From positions 1 through 15,130 of the forward strand of contig PWVN01000050.1 of assembly GCA_003561835.1 (NCBI GenBank): 15,130 nucleotides of DNA, in the 5' to 3' direction. Shown in pieces: positions 7,090 to 14,184 of the stretch. Source of the stretch: Syntrophomonadaceae bacterium. Its GTDB lineage: Bacteria; Bacillota; Dethiobacteria; PWVN01. A program made the position numbers and the translations under genes. How positions within the stretch are numbered: position 1 is the stretch's first letter; every line of letters starts with the position of its first letter. Below the pieces are notes generated by a model. That model worked only from the letters and a program-made list of their open reading frames with translations, did not search any database and had not been told where the DNA came from.

Positions 7090-8037
7090 TCATTCGAAAA
7101 GCTTGCTCACCGACAGCTCTTCATGAATCCGGATGATGGCATCCCCGATGAGGGAAGCCACGGAGAGGACCTTGATCTTGTCCAAATTGTTGCCCGGCGG
7201 GATGGGGATGGTGTCGGTAACCACCATCTCCTTTACAGGAGACGCCTGCAGCCTTTCCAGGGCGGGGCCTGACAGGACGGGGTGGATGCAGCAGGCTGAA
7301 ACCTCCACGGCCCCCTGCTCCAGGAGGGCCCGGGAACCCTGAACGATGGTCCCGGCCGTGTCCACGAGGTCATCGATGATGATGACTTTTTTCCCCCTCA
7401 CCTTGCCGATGATATTCATAACCTCCGAAACATTGGGCTCCGGCCGCCGTTTATCGATGATGGCCATGGGCAGCTGCAGCTTTTCCGCCAGGTCCCGGGC
7501 CCGGGTAACCCCTCCCATGTCGGGGGACACCACCACCGTCTGGGATAGGTCCCGCTGCTGGAAGTACTTGGCCAGGATGGGGATGCCCAGCAGATGGTCC
7601 ACAGGGATATTGAAGAATCCCTGGATCTGCCCGGCGTGGAGATCCATGGTCACCACCCGGTGGGCCCCTGCCGCCGTCAGCAGGTCTGCGATAAGCTTGG
7701 CGGTAATGGGGTCCCGGGCCTTCGTCTTCCTGTCCTGGCGGGCATACCCGTAGTAGGGGATTACCAGGTTGATGGCCTTGGCGGAGGCCCGCTTCATGGC
7801 ATCGATCATGATGAGGAGCTCCATGATGTTTTCATTGGCCGGGGAGCTCAAGGGCTGCACGATGAAAACGTCGGCGCCCCGCACGCTCTCTTCAATAACA
7901 ATGGTAATCTCCCCGTCGCTGAAGCGGATGACCCGGGCGGCCCCCAGGGGAATGTTCAGGTGAGAGGCAATCCTCTGGGCCAGATCCCTGTTGGCGGAGC
8001 CGGTAAAGATTTTTAACTTCTTCCTGCCATTGTACAC
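7090..8037 (-). CDS. prs: Ribose-phosphate pyrophosphokinase (PRPP synthetase)
   Basis: The enzyme makes 5-phosphoribosyl-1-diphosphate from ribose-5-phosphate and ATP for nucleotide, histidine, tryptophan and NAD synthesis. The 315-residue product is a class I enzyme of normal length. Visible motifs are FSDGEI (39-44), the flexible ATP loop YYGYARQDRK (95-104), the MDLHAGQIQGFF signature near 131-142, and the PRPP-binding loop IIIDDLVDTAGTI (219-231). The start is GTG at 8035-8037, 7 nt after GGGAGG; no in-frame ATG is near. The gene lies 55 nt after glmU and is probably cotranscribed with it, as in Bacillus. Its PRPP also feeds the nicotinate phosphoribosyltransferase encoded upstream in this window, a metabolic link only. 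Confidence 0.97.
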   Translation of the reverse strand: MYNGRKKLKIFTGSANRDLAQRIASHLNIPLGAARVIRFSDGEITIVIEESVRGADVFIVQPLSSPANENIMELLIMIDAMKRASAKAINLVIPYYGYARQDRKTKARDPITAKLIADLLTAAGAHRVVTMDLHAGQIQGFFNIPVDHLLGIPILAKYFQQRDLSQTVVVSPDMGGVTRARDLAEKLQLPMAIIDKRRPEPNVSEVMNIIGKVRGKKVIIIDDLVDTAGTIVQGSRALLEQGAVEVSACCIHPVLSGPALERLQASPVKEMVVTDTIPIPPGNNLDKIKVLSVASLIGDAIIRIHEELSVSKLFE

Positions 8038-8092
8038 TTCAATTCCTCCCGGTCGCTGATTTTATCCTTACCCCAGGTCCCCGGCCTGCTGC

Positions 8093-9085
8093 TCATTCTC
8101 CCCTGATCCAGGCAAAGGGGCCGACGATGGAACCCCGGGGCACCGTGCTGCCTTCCAGAAGGCTCTCCCGAAAGGTGACCCCATCTTCCAAAACCCCGTC
8201 CACAATCCGGCAGTTGGGGCCCAGGGAGCATCCCCGGCCCACCAAGCTGTTTCCCTGGATCACGGTGTTGGGATAAATCACCGTATCCTCCAGGACCTCA
8301 ACGCCGGCGTCCACGTAGGTGGCCCGGGGGTCCACCAGGGTCACCCCGGACTGCATCAGGCCCTGGTTGATCACCTCCCGCATGATCCGGGCCGCCTCCG
8401 CCAGCTCCTCCCGGGAGTTGACCCCCAGGGCCAGCCGGTAGTCCGGGAGGTCAAAGGCAGCGGTTTTGCCCTCCCGGGCCAGGATCTCCAGCACATCCGT
8501 CAGGTAGTATTCCCCCTGGGCATTATCCGCAGACAGGCCGTCGAGAACCCGCCTCAGGGAGGGGCCGTGGAAGCAGTAGGTGCCGGTATTGATCTCCTGT
8601 ATCTTTCTCTCCTCGGGAGAAGCATCCCCTTCTTCCACGATTCTCAGAACCCGCCCCCCCTCTCCCCGCAGGATCCGCCCGTAGCCGGCAGGTCTCTGCA
8701 CCCGGGCCGTCAGCACCGTACCCAGGGCGCCTTCTTCCCGGTGAACCTTAAGGAGGGAGGCCAGCAGGGAACTGTTCAAAAGGGGGGTATCCCCGCAGAG
8801 AATCAAGGCTTCGGGGCAGTCCAGGTAGGCTTCCGCCATCTTCACCGCATGGCCCGTGCCCAGCTGCTCTTCCTGGGTTATGTACTCGCAGCCCGGGCCC
8901 GTCTCCGCCATGACCCTGTCCCTGCCGTGGCCCACCACCACCACCTGGCGCTGGGATACGGCGGCGGCGGCCCCGAGGACATGCTCCAGGAGGCTCCTGC
9001 CGCAAACTTTGTGCAGAACTTTGGGGGTGGCGGACTTCATCCTCTTTCCTTCACCGGCAGCCAGCACGATGGCCGTTGTTTCCAT
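8093..9085 (-). CDS. glmU: UDP-N-acetylglucosamine pyrophosphorylase, short GlmU
   Basis: GlmU normally has an N-terminal uridyltransferase (GlcNAc-1-P + UTP to UDP-GlcNAc) and a C-terminal left-handed beta-helix that acetylates GlcN-1-P. The uridyltransferase domain is intact at residues 1-230: LAAGEGKRM, PKVLHKVCG (Lys 22), QLGTGHAV, GDTPLL (Asp 99), AGYGRI, NTGTY and LGVNSREEL. Hexapeptide-repeat sequence follows (IYPNTVIQGNSLVG, LGPNCRIVD), but the protein stops at residue 330 in GPFAWIRGE. That is where full-length proteins (about 450-460 residues) continue as GPFAYLRPGT into the catalytic coils. The 55 nt before prs cannot hold the missing part in any frame. ATG at 9083-9085 follows GGAGG. 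Pyrophosphorylase activity is likely; acetyltransferase activity is not expected. Confidence 0.92.
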   Translation of the reverse strand: METTAIVLAAGEGKRMKSATPKVLHKVCGRSLLEHVLGAAAAVSQRQVVVVGHGRDRVMAETGPGCEYITQEEQLGTGHAVKMAEAYLDCPEALILCGDTPLLNSSLLASLLKVHREEGALGTVLTARVQRPAGYGRILRGEGGRVLRIVEEGDASPEERKIQEINTGTYCFHGPSLRRVLDGLSADNAQGEYYLTDVLEILAREGKTAAFDLPDYRLALGVNSREELAEAARIMREVINQGLMQSGVTLVDPRATYVDAGVEVLEDTVIYPNTVIQGNSLVGRGCSLGPNCRIVDGVLEDGVTFRESLLEGSTVPRGSIVGPFAWIRGE

Positions 9086-9195
9086 GGTTCACCTCCGGGG
9101 AACTTCTATTATATATTCGGCCCCAAAAAAAAATCCCCTGCCTGTTAGAATGCCCTGCTGCAATAAAATTGCCGCACTTTTGTCAGTAAGACAAC

Positions 9196-9218
9196 AAAAA
9201 AAGGAGCTCCTGCTCCTT
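9196..9218 (-). terminator. Rho-independent terminator of spoVG, overlapping its stop codon
   Basis: AAGGAGC-AGGA-GCTCCTT forms a 7-bp perfect stem on the minus strand (9201-9218), followed by five more T residues (9196-9200). The first stem bases are the last two bases of the spoVG TAA stop codon (9217-9219). Confidence 0.85.
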
Positions 9219-9492
9219 ATGCTCCCACGATCTCTTTTTCCAGCTCATCGCTGTAGGCGGTAAGGACAGCCATCTGGATCAACTCTCGGGTTTCCGTGTT
9301 AATGGGATGGGCAATATCTTTAAACTCTCCATCCGGGGTCCTCTTGCTGGGCATGGCCACGAAAAGCCCGTTGTTACCTTCAATCACCCGAACATCATGG
9401 ACAACAAACTGATCATCGATAGTAATGGAAACGATTGCTTTCATCCGGCCTTCATTGGTAATTTTACGAATCCTGACGTCGGTAACCTGCAT
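9217..9492 (-). CDS. spoVG: Stage V sporulation protein G (SpoVG)
   Basis: SpoVG is a small nucleic-acid-binding regulator involved in cell division, sporulation and global gene control. The 91-residue product is collinear with the family: MQVTDVRIRKI, GRMKAIVSITIDDQFVVHDVRVI, GLFVAMPSKRTPDGEFKDIAHPI and the helical tail. ATG at 9490-9492 has an AAGGTGGTG site upstream, much like the site before Bacillus spoVG. A sigma-H-like promoter lies about 65 nt upstream and a terminator overlaps the stop codon, so the gene can be transcribed alone, with glmU receiving read-through or its own start. Confidence 0.98.
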   Translation of the reverse strand: MQVTDVRIRKITNEGRMKAIVSITIDDQFVVHDVRVIEGNNGLFVAMPSKRTPDGEFKDIAHPINTETRELIQMAVLTAYSDELEKEIVGA

Positions 9493-9553
9493 CGCAGCTT
9501 CACCACCTTCCCCTCATGTTGTGTTGGGCCCTTAAAGCTTGACTATGGGAACT

Positions 9554-9579
9554 AAATTCCACACCCGTCGGGAAATCCC
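9554..9579 (-). promoter_or_regulatory. Sigma-H-like promoter of spoVG
   Basis: GGGATTT (9573-9579) and GTGGAATTT (9554-9562) on the minus strand form a -35/-10 pair with 10 nt between them. The sigma-H consensus is about AGGAWWT and RNNGAAT. From memory, Bacillus spoVG has AGGATTT and GTGGAATTG at nearly the same distance (about one base longer). The flanking DNA is AT-rich, as in the known sigma-H promoter. Confidence 0.65.
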
Positions 9580-9668
9580 TGCCGGATTGAGGAAAAATTC
9601 ACAAAAATCTTATAAGGAGTGCCCTGTCACCATAAACCAGAAAGCCGGGCCAAAAATCGCTTCCCGGG

Positions 9669-10418
9669 TCAACTCCCCAGCTGCTCCTGAAAAAAAGCCA
9701 GATCGCTGACTTTGTCCAGGTCCGTGCCGATTTCGGGATACCAGGTTACCACGGCTTCGGCCTCCACATTGAATAGGACTTTGAAGCGCTTCACCAGGTC
9801 TGCGATGACCAGCCGGCGGGTTATGTACTTGAGGATAAACACCGGCCCCAGTTTGCCCACCATCTTGACGAAGGACTTCCGGAGACGGAAGAAGTCTTCC
9901 ACCTGGGGCAGGGCTTCCCGGACTTTCTCCGCCCTGGCGATAAAGATGTTCCCGCCCGTAAAGACTCCTTCCTTCATGGGGACGTAGGTGCGCTTGGTTC
10001 CCGGATAGCGTTTTTCCACCGCTTCCCTGGGAATGATGGGATAGTAAAAATCCAGCTCGTAGGGTTTACACCGGGCGAGAAAATCCTCCAGGGATTCCCG
10101 GGTCAGCAGGGGGATATCCCCCGTTACCAGGAGAAAGGGGCCCTCAAGCAGCCCTTTGTTTAAGGGGGCCGACAGGTTTTTGGCAATGCTGCCCTCCTCC
10201 GGCACGATTTCAAAGTCAAACTCCCCCTTAAGGGCCTGCAGGCTTTCGGGGGGGCCCACTACAACGATGCGGGAGATTTCCTCCACCTCCCGGAGCACTT
10301 CCAGGATATAGGCCAGGGCTGTCTTCCCGCCCGGGGTGATGAAACTCTTGTTGGCGACCCCCGTCTGTCTCGTCAATTCGCTTTCTTCCGCCGTCCCCGC
10401 CATCACCAGAGCAATCAT
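9669..10418 (-). CDS. MobA/GlmU-like nucleotidyltransferase family protein
   Basis: This 249-residue protein looks like an NTP-transferase fold enzyme, which transfers a nucleotide to a sugar phosphate or cofactor. The N-terminus (IALVMAGTAEESELT...KSFITPGGKT) is a degenerate version of the nucleotide loop. TGDIPLLT at 99-106 carries the metal-binding Asp typical of the fold. GGNIFIA (155-161) and EIGTDLDKVSDL near the end also fit. The usual G-x-G-T-R-M loop is poorly kept, so the substrate cannot be guessed. ATG at 10416-10418 lies 11 nt after AAAGGAG, in the short gap after ispE, so the two genes are almost certainly cotranscribed. A role in isoprenoid or envelope precursor metabolism is only suggested by position. 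Confidence 0.8.
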   Translation of the reverse strand: MIALVMAGTAEESELTRQTGVANKSFITPGGKTALAYILEVLREVEEISRIVVVGPPESLQALKGEFDFEIVPEEGSIAKNLSAPLNKGLLEGPFLLVTGDIPLLTRESLEDFLARCKPYELDFYYPIIPREAVEKRYPGTKRTYVPMKEGVFTGGNIFIARAEKVREALPQVEDFFRLRKSFVKMVGKLGPVFILKYITRRLVIADLVKRFKVLFNVEAEAVVTWYPEIGTDLDKVSDLAFFQEQLGS

Positions 10419-10439
10419 TGTGCAACCGACTCCTTTCTG

Positions 10440-11315
10440 TTACCGGGCCTTGATTTCAACCCCTGCAGGGCTTAAGGTCGCCGTTTCCGCCCACAATCCC
10501 CGGGACCTGAAGCGGGAAACGGCCCGGGCCGCCTGGTCCATCCCGGAAAAGAAACCGAAAACGGCTGACCCGCTTCCCGACATGAGGGCCTTGAGGGCTC
10601 CCGCCTCCATGAGGGCCTCCTTGAGGGCGGCAATATCCCTTTTCTTGCTTCCCGTCCCCTCTTCCAGAACATTGACCATGTGGGGGAAGGCCTCTTCCCC
10701 CTTTCCCCCCCCAAGGGCGGCGATCAGGGCCTCAAAATCAGGCCTGTTCCGGACTTTGTCCAGGTCCAGGGAATTGTAAACCCCCGCTGTTGAAAGGCCG
10801 AAGGAGGGCTTGACCAGGGCCAGGGCCAGGCAGGAGAAGGGGGGCAGGGCCTTAACCCTCTCTCCCACCCCCTGGACCAGGGCAGTCCCCCCCGTCAGGC
10901 AGAAGGGAACATCGGCCCCCAGGGAAAAGGCGATTTCTTCCAGGTCTTCTCGGGACAGGTCCATATGCCACAGTTCCTTCAGGGCCAGAAGGGCCGCCGC
11001 CGCATCGCTGCTCCCGCCTCCCAGGCCTGCTTCCATGGGGATCCTCTTTTCCACATGGATTTCCGCCCCGGGGCGGTGAGGCAGGCGGTCCTGCAGGGCC
11101 AGGGCGGCCCGGTAGACCAGGTTTGTCTCACCAGAGCCCAGCCGGGGATCGCTGCAGGATAGGGAAATCCCCTGGCTGCGGGGGGCAAAAAAGAGGCGGT
11201 CTGCCAGGGAGATGCTCTGCAGGAGCATGCACACCTGGTGATACCCGTCCTCCTGCCTGTACAGGACATCGATAGCCAGGTTGATTTTGGCTCTGGCCTC
11301 GGCAATGAGTTTCAC
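10440..11315 (-). CDS. ispE: 4-diphosphocytidyl-2-C-methyl-D-erythritol kinase
   Basis: IspE is a GHMP kinase that phosphorylates CDP-methylerythritol in the non-mevalonate (MEP) isoprenoid pathway. The 291-residue product has ARAKINL with catalytic Lys 10, the ATP-binding loop PMEAGLGGGSSDAAAALLAL (93-112), LGADVPFCL with catalytic Asp 135, and the C-terminal MSGSGSAVFG (245-254). The start is GTG at 11313-11315 after a GGAGGAGGG site. Its GTG overlaps, as GTGA, the stop of an upstream open frame without a start codon. In Bacillus an sspF gene also lies just upstream of ispE. Here the SASP gene is separated from it by the nicotinate and DUF401 genes. Confidence 0.97.
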   Translation of the reverse strand: MKLIAEARAKINLAIDVLYRQEDGYHQVCMLLQSISLADRLFFAPRSQGISLSCSDPRLGSGETNLVYRAALALQDRLPHRPGAEIHVEKRIPMEAGLGGGSSDAAAALLALKELWHMDLSREDLEEIAFSLGADVPFCLTGGTALVQGVGERVKALPPFSCLALALVKPSFGLSTAGVYNSLDLDKVRNRPDFEALIAALGGGKGEEAFPHMVNVLEEGTGSKKRDIAALKEALMEAGALKALMSGSGSAVFGFFSGMDQAARAVSRFRSRGLWAETATLSPAGVEIKAR

Positions 11316-11413
11316 GTTTTTCCCTCCTCCAGGTACAGGAAGTATTCGACCCGGAAAAGCGTCTTCCTGCCGGGCAGGGCAATTTCGTTGCAGAACTGGA
11401 AAACACCCCGGTT
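11312..11413 (-). other. Start-less open frame upstream of ispE, possible gene remnant
   Basis: A 33-codon minus-strand frame begins right after a TGA and encodes a protein-like tail (FQFCNEIALPGRKTLFRVEY, then FLYLEEGKT). Its TGA overlaps the ispE GTG as GTGA. No start codon lies within it. An adjacent frame just upstream reads VLLTGYPETGVF, so a frameshifted remnant of a coupled upstream gene is possible. A stretch this short may also be open by chance. Confidence 0.25.
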
Positions 11414-11437
11414 TCAGGGTACCCGGTCAGCAAAACT

Positions 11438-12679
11438 CTATCCTGCGGAATAAAACAGGAGGAAGACCAGGGAAAACCCGATGATGGTCAGGCTCACGGC
11501 CAGTACCATCCTGATGACCCGGGGCAGGGAGGCCTGCAGGTACTGGGTGCTGAGGATCAGGCACATGTGAAAGGGGGATGCCAGGTAGCCCATGAGGCCG
11601 CTCAGATACATGACAGCCAGGTATGCTTCCCCCAGGGCCCCCGGGGGCAGCAGGGGCAGAAAAAGGGGCACGGTAATTCCCAGGGAGGCAGCGTTGTTGC
11701 CGGTAATCAGGCCCGTCAGCAGGGGAAAGAGGACGGCCAGGAGCAGCAGGGGGATACCCAGGCCCAGCAGGAGAAGGGATAGGTCCTGCAGGGCCCCGGA
11801 GGCCTGGACAAAGTCCTTGAAAACCATGATGCCCGCAATGGCCAGCATGAGGGACCAGTCGATGCCCGGAACCACCAGGGCCAGCCGCTCTCTGATGGTC
11901 CCCCTTTCTTCCCGGTCAGGGTTGCCCACGAAGATCACATAGAGAATCCCCGCCAGAAGGGCCAGGGGAAAGTACAGTTTAAAGCCAACCCCCAGCACCA
12001 GGACGAGGACAAAGGGAAAAGCGCTAACCAGGAGGGCAAAGGCATTGGTCGGGTTCAGCCGGGCCTCCTGATTTTTGCCGGCGTCCCGGGGAATCCCGCG
12101 AAAGAAGTAGAAATAGGAAAATATCACGGCCAGGAAGAAGACGGGGAGGTTGTAGCGGATAAGAAAATAGACATCCACCCGGGAAATTTCCGCCATCAGG
12201 AGAAGGGTGGAATAGAAGGGGAAAATCATGTATGCCAGGTGGCGGAAGATGATGTTGGCCGCAGCGATGGACTCGGCCCTCATCTTGACCTTCAGCCCCA
12301 GGGGCTCCATCATGGGCACGGAAAAAACGGCCCCTCCGGGGATGGTGAGGAGAGCCACCAGGGCCGGAATCAGCATCATGAGGAGCCGGACATCCCTGAC
12401 CAGGCGGTTCAGGTCCCGGATCATGGCCTTAAGGCTGCCGATCTGACGCAGCATGTAGCCCAGGACGGTGATGGCCCCGATGATAAAGAGCAGGTTCAAG
12501 GTGGTGGGGCTCGCCAGGGCCCCCCAGAGGGTCCCCAGGACCAACGGGGGGGTAAACCTGTTGAAAACTGCCACCAGTAATGAACCCATCAGCATGGCCC
12601 AGCCCAATTTCCATTTGCGGTGCGTCAACCAAATAATCAGGCTTATGGCGACGGCGATGCCCGCTAAGCCTAAAACCAT
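11438..12679 (-). CDS. DUF401-type integral membrane protein, probable transporter
   Basis: The 413-residue product is strongly hydrophobic, with about 10-11 predicted membrane segments (for example 1-19, 27-45, 58-78, 98-117, 172-193, 213-232, 236-251, 300-325, 352-372, 388-411). It resembles my memory of the DUF401 family (Pfam PF04165), an uncharacterised group with an ion-transporter-like layout. Conserved-looking loops are IPGGAVFS (113-120), TGNNAAS (326-332) and YLASPFHMCL (365-374); the two Gly/Asn-rich elements in opposite halves suggest a substrate or ion site. ATG at 12677-12679 follows GGAGGAGAGGGGA. It starts 30 nt after the nicotinate phosphoribosyltransferase stop, so the two are probably cotranscribed. 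Substrate unknown. Confidence 0.8.
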   Translation of the reverse strand: MVLGLAGIAVAISLIIWLTHRKWKLGWAMLMGSLLVAVFNRFTPPLVLGTLWGALASPTTLNLLFIIGAITVLGYMLRQIGSLKAMIRDLNRLVRDVRLLMMLIPALVALLTIPGGAVFSVPMMEPLGLKVKMRAESIAAANIIFRHLAYMIFPFYSTLLLMAEISRVDVYFLIRYNLPVFFLAVIFSYFYFFRGIPRDAGKNQEARLNPTNAFALLVSAFPFVLVLVLGVGFKLYFPLALLAGILYVIFVGNPDREERGTIRERLALVVPGIDWSLMLAIAGIMVFKDFVQASGALQDLSLLLLGLGIPLLLLAVLFPLLTGLITGNNAASLGITVPLFLPLLPPGALGEAYLAVMYLSGLMGYLASPFHMCLILSTQYLQASLPRVIRMVLAVSLTIIGFSLVFLLFYSAG

Positions 12680-12709
12680 TCCCCTCTCCTCCGGTCCCCG
12701 CTCGAAAGC

Positions 12710-13750
12710 TTACAGGATTCTCTGCAGCCTGGAATTTTCCCTGAGGCCTGGAATTCGGCCCCGTTTGGCGATTTTCTTTTTGTCTACTTCCTTCAGATCC
12801 ATGGTCATGTCTATGGCCGGGGCCCGGGAAATATAACTTCCCACGCCGAAGGCAGCGGCTCCCGCCGCTGCCAGGATTTCCACCTTTTCCGGCGTGATGC
12901 CGCCGGAAACCAGGATCTTTACCTCCTGGAAGCCTTCCTGGTCCAGGCGGGCCCGAATCTCCTGCACCAATCCCGGGGTCACGCCCCCCCGTTCGCTGGG
13001 GGTGTCCAGCCGGATGCCGAAGAGGTCCCGGCCCAGGGCCCGGGCCACCCGCAGGGTTTCCTCCGCCTCGTCCTTGAAGGTGTCCACCAGGATCACCCGG
13101 GGAGCATCGGCGGGCATGATTTCGTGGTAGGCCTCGGCCACCCGGAGGGTATCCCCCACAATGATAAAGACGGCATGGGGGACGGTGCCCACGGGGCTGC
13201 GGTTGAGGAGCTTTGCCCCCAGGATGCAGCTGCAACCGGTGGCGCCTCCCACGATGGCTGCCCGTTCCATAACGGGAGCCACGGCAGGGTGCAGGTGCCG
13301 TGCCCCAAAACAGTAGACAGGCAAGGGCCCCGCCGCCTCCTTGACCTGGCCGGCGGCCGTGGCCCAGCCGCTGGAACTGGCCAAAATGCCCAAAAGGGCC
13401 GTCTCATAGATACCGAAATCATCATAGGCGCCCCGGAGGGTCATGATGACTTCCTTTTTAGCAAAGGCCTGTCCTTCCTCCAGGGAAAAGACTTCCACCT
13501 TCCTGCCCCGGACCAAATTCAACGCCTCCTTTACCCCCGCCAGAATCCCCGGTCTGTTGGCGAAAATTTCCGCCGCAACTTCCGTGGTGCCCAGTTGAAA
13601 GTGCTCCAGGAGTTCCCGGGTGCGCACGAAATAAATGTCCGTGGTGTGCCCCGCCAGAATCTCTTCGTGGGTGGCGGAGTAAAAGGGCCTGTTTTCATCC
13701 ACCCTCATCATGTGAACATCCTTGAGGGTTTTTAATTCCCGTGGCTTCAT
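12710..13750 (-). CDS. pncB: Nicotinate phosphoribosyltransferase
   Basis: The enzyme joins nicotinate to PRPP to form nicotinate mononucleotide in NAD salvage. The 346-residue product is the short, archaeal/clostridial type of the family. Recognisable segments are YETALLGILA, CFGARHLHPAVAP (148-160), GGATGCSCILGAKL, VGTVPHA (187-193), VDTFKDEAEETLR, IRLDTPSERGG (246-256), and the phosphate-binding VSGGITPEKV...AFGVGSYIS (281-308). I chose ATG at 13748-13750, 9 nt after GAGGAG. An in-frame TTG at 13757-13759 would directly abut the binding site. A strong terminator lies upstream, after the SASP gene. I did not find a convincing promoter in the gap. Confidence 0.93.
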   Translation of the reverse strand: MKPRELKTLKDVHMMRVDENRPFYSATHEEILAGHTTDIYFVRTRELLEHFQLGTTEVAAEIFANRPGILAGVKEALNLVRGRKVEVFSLEEGQAFAKKEVIMTLRGAYDDFGIYETALLGILASSSGWATAAGQVKEAAGPLPVYCFGARHLHPAVAPVMERAAIVGGATGCSCILGAKLLNRSPVGTVPHAVFIIVGDTLRVAEAYHEIMPADAPRVILVDTFKDEAEETLRVARALGRDLFGIRLDTPSERGGVTPGLVQEIRARLDQEGFQEVKILVSGGITPEKVEILAAAGAAAFGVGSYISRAPAIDMTMDLKEVDKKKIAKRGRIPGLRENSRLQRIL

Positions 13751-13845
13751 GGCGAACAACTCCTCAAATCCAGATCATCGGGATAATCTTCAACACAAAT
13801 ACCGGAAAATCCTCTAATTGCCGGCGTACACCTCCTATATTTCGG

Positions 13846-13871
13846 AAAAGGGACACGCCTCTGCGTGTCCC
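13846..13871 (-). terminator. Rho-independent terminator of the SASP gene
   Basis: GGGACACGC-AGAG-GCGTGTCCC forms a perfect 9-bp stem on the minus strand (13850-13871), followed by TTTT (13846-13849). It lies 14 nt after the SASP stop codon. Confidence 0.85.
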
Positions 13872-13885
13872 CGCCGTGAAACTTC

Positions 13886-14059
13886 CTACTGTTCTTCCAG
13901 AAGCCTTTCCGCCCGTTCTATGGCTTTCTTTACCAGATTTCCACAGTTTCTGGAAGAAACAGGGCCGAAACCTTCTGTGCGGACGATATCACCAATTCCC
14001 AGTTCCTCTGCCAGTTCCAGCTTCAGCTTGTCTGACATGATGGGCCTGCGACTCGGCAT
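13886..14059 (-). CDS. sspF: SspF-like alpha/beta-type small acid-soluble spore protein
   Basis: This 57-residue protein begins MPSRRPIMSDKLKLELAEEL and contains SRNCGNLVKKAIERAE. It aligns by eye with B. subtilis SspF (MGRRRGVMSDEFKYELAKDLG, then ARDAGNMVKRAIEIAE). Such proteins coat and protect DNA in the dormant spore. The two helices with the conserved G-N-x-V-K-x-A-I-E core fit the alpha/beta SASP family. ATG at 14057-14059 gives the SspF-like N-terminus. The AAGGAG site (14073-14078) is 13 nt away, longer than usual; the internal ATG (residue 8) would be worse placed. The Cys in the RNCGN motif, where SspF has Ala, is unusual for a DNA-coating spore protein. A sigma-G-like site lies upstream and a terminator downstream. 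Confidence 0.93.
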   Translation of the reverse strand: MPSRRPIMSDKLKLELAEELGIGDIVRTEGFGPVSSRNCGNLVKKAIERAERLLEEQ

Positions 14060-14102
14060 AGGAATTATGTCACTCCTTTTTGCAGTGTCGTGGTGACAGT
14101 CT

Positions 14103-14131
14103 TAGTTTTTACCGCCCTCAGGTTTTCATGC
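14103..14131 (-). promoter_or_regulatory. Possible sigma-G/F promoter of the SASP gene
   Basis: GCATG (14127-14131) matches the GHATR -35 motif. After 17 nt, AAAACTA (14103-14109) matches five of seven bases of CATACTA. It lies about 45 nt before the ATG, as expected for a forespore SASP gene. The -10 element is weak. Confidence 0.45.
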
Positions 14132-14184
14132 CTGTCAAAATTACCGGCTCTTTTATTTTTTTGCCATTTTTTTAAAAGAAGGCT

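Noticed and set aside
9108..9130. TATAAT in front of glmU (9108-9113, minus strand) as a promoter
   Set aside because: The -10 is perfect but no -35 element is seen; the upstream DNA is a run of T then G. The start point would be only about 5 nt from the ribosome binding site.
9645..9667. CCGGG/CCCGG inverted repeat after the nucleotidyltransferase gene as a terminator
   Set aside because: The stem is 5 bp with a 13-nt loop, and there is no proper T-run after it.
13751..13840. Perfect AGGAGG (13831-13836) followed by a short frame ending in an ATGA overlap with the nicotinate gene, as a leader peptide
   Set aside because: No ATG, GTG or TTG lies at a proper distance in that frame. The only option is an ATT 12 nt away, and the 23-residue sequence is not recognisable.
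14133..14138. Perfect TTGACA before the SASP gene as a sigma-A promoter
   Set aside because: Nothing like TATAAT occurs 16-19 nt downstream. The overlapping sigma-G-like pair fits a spore gene better.
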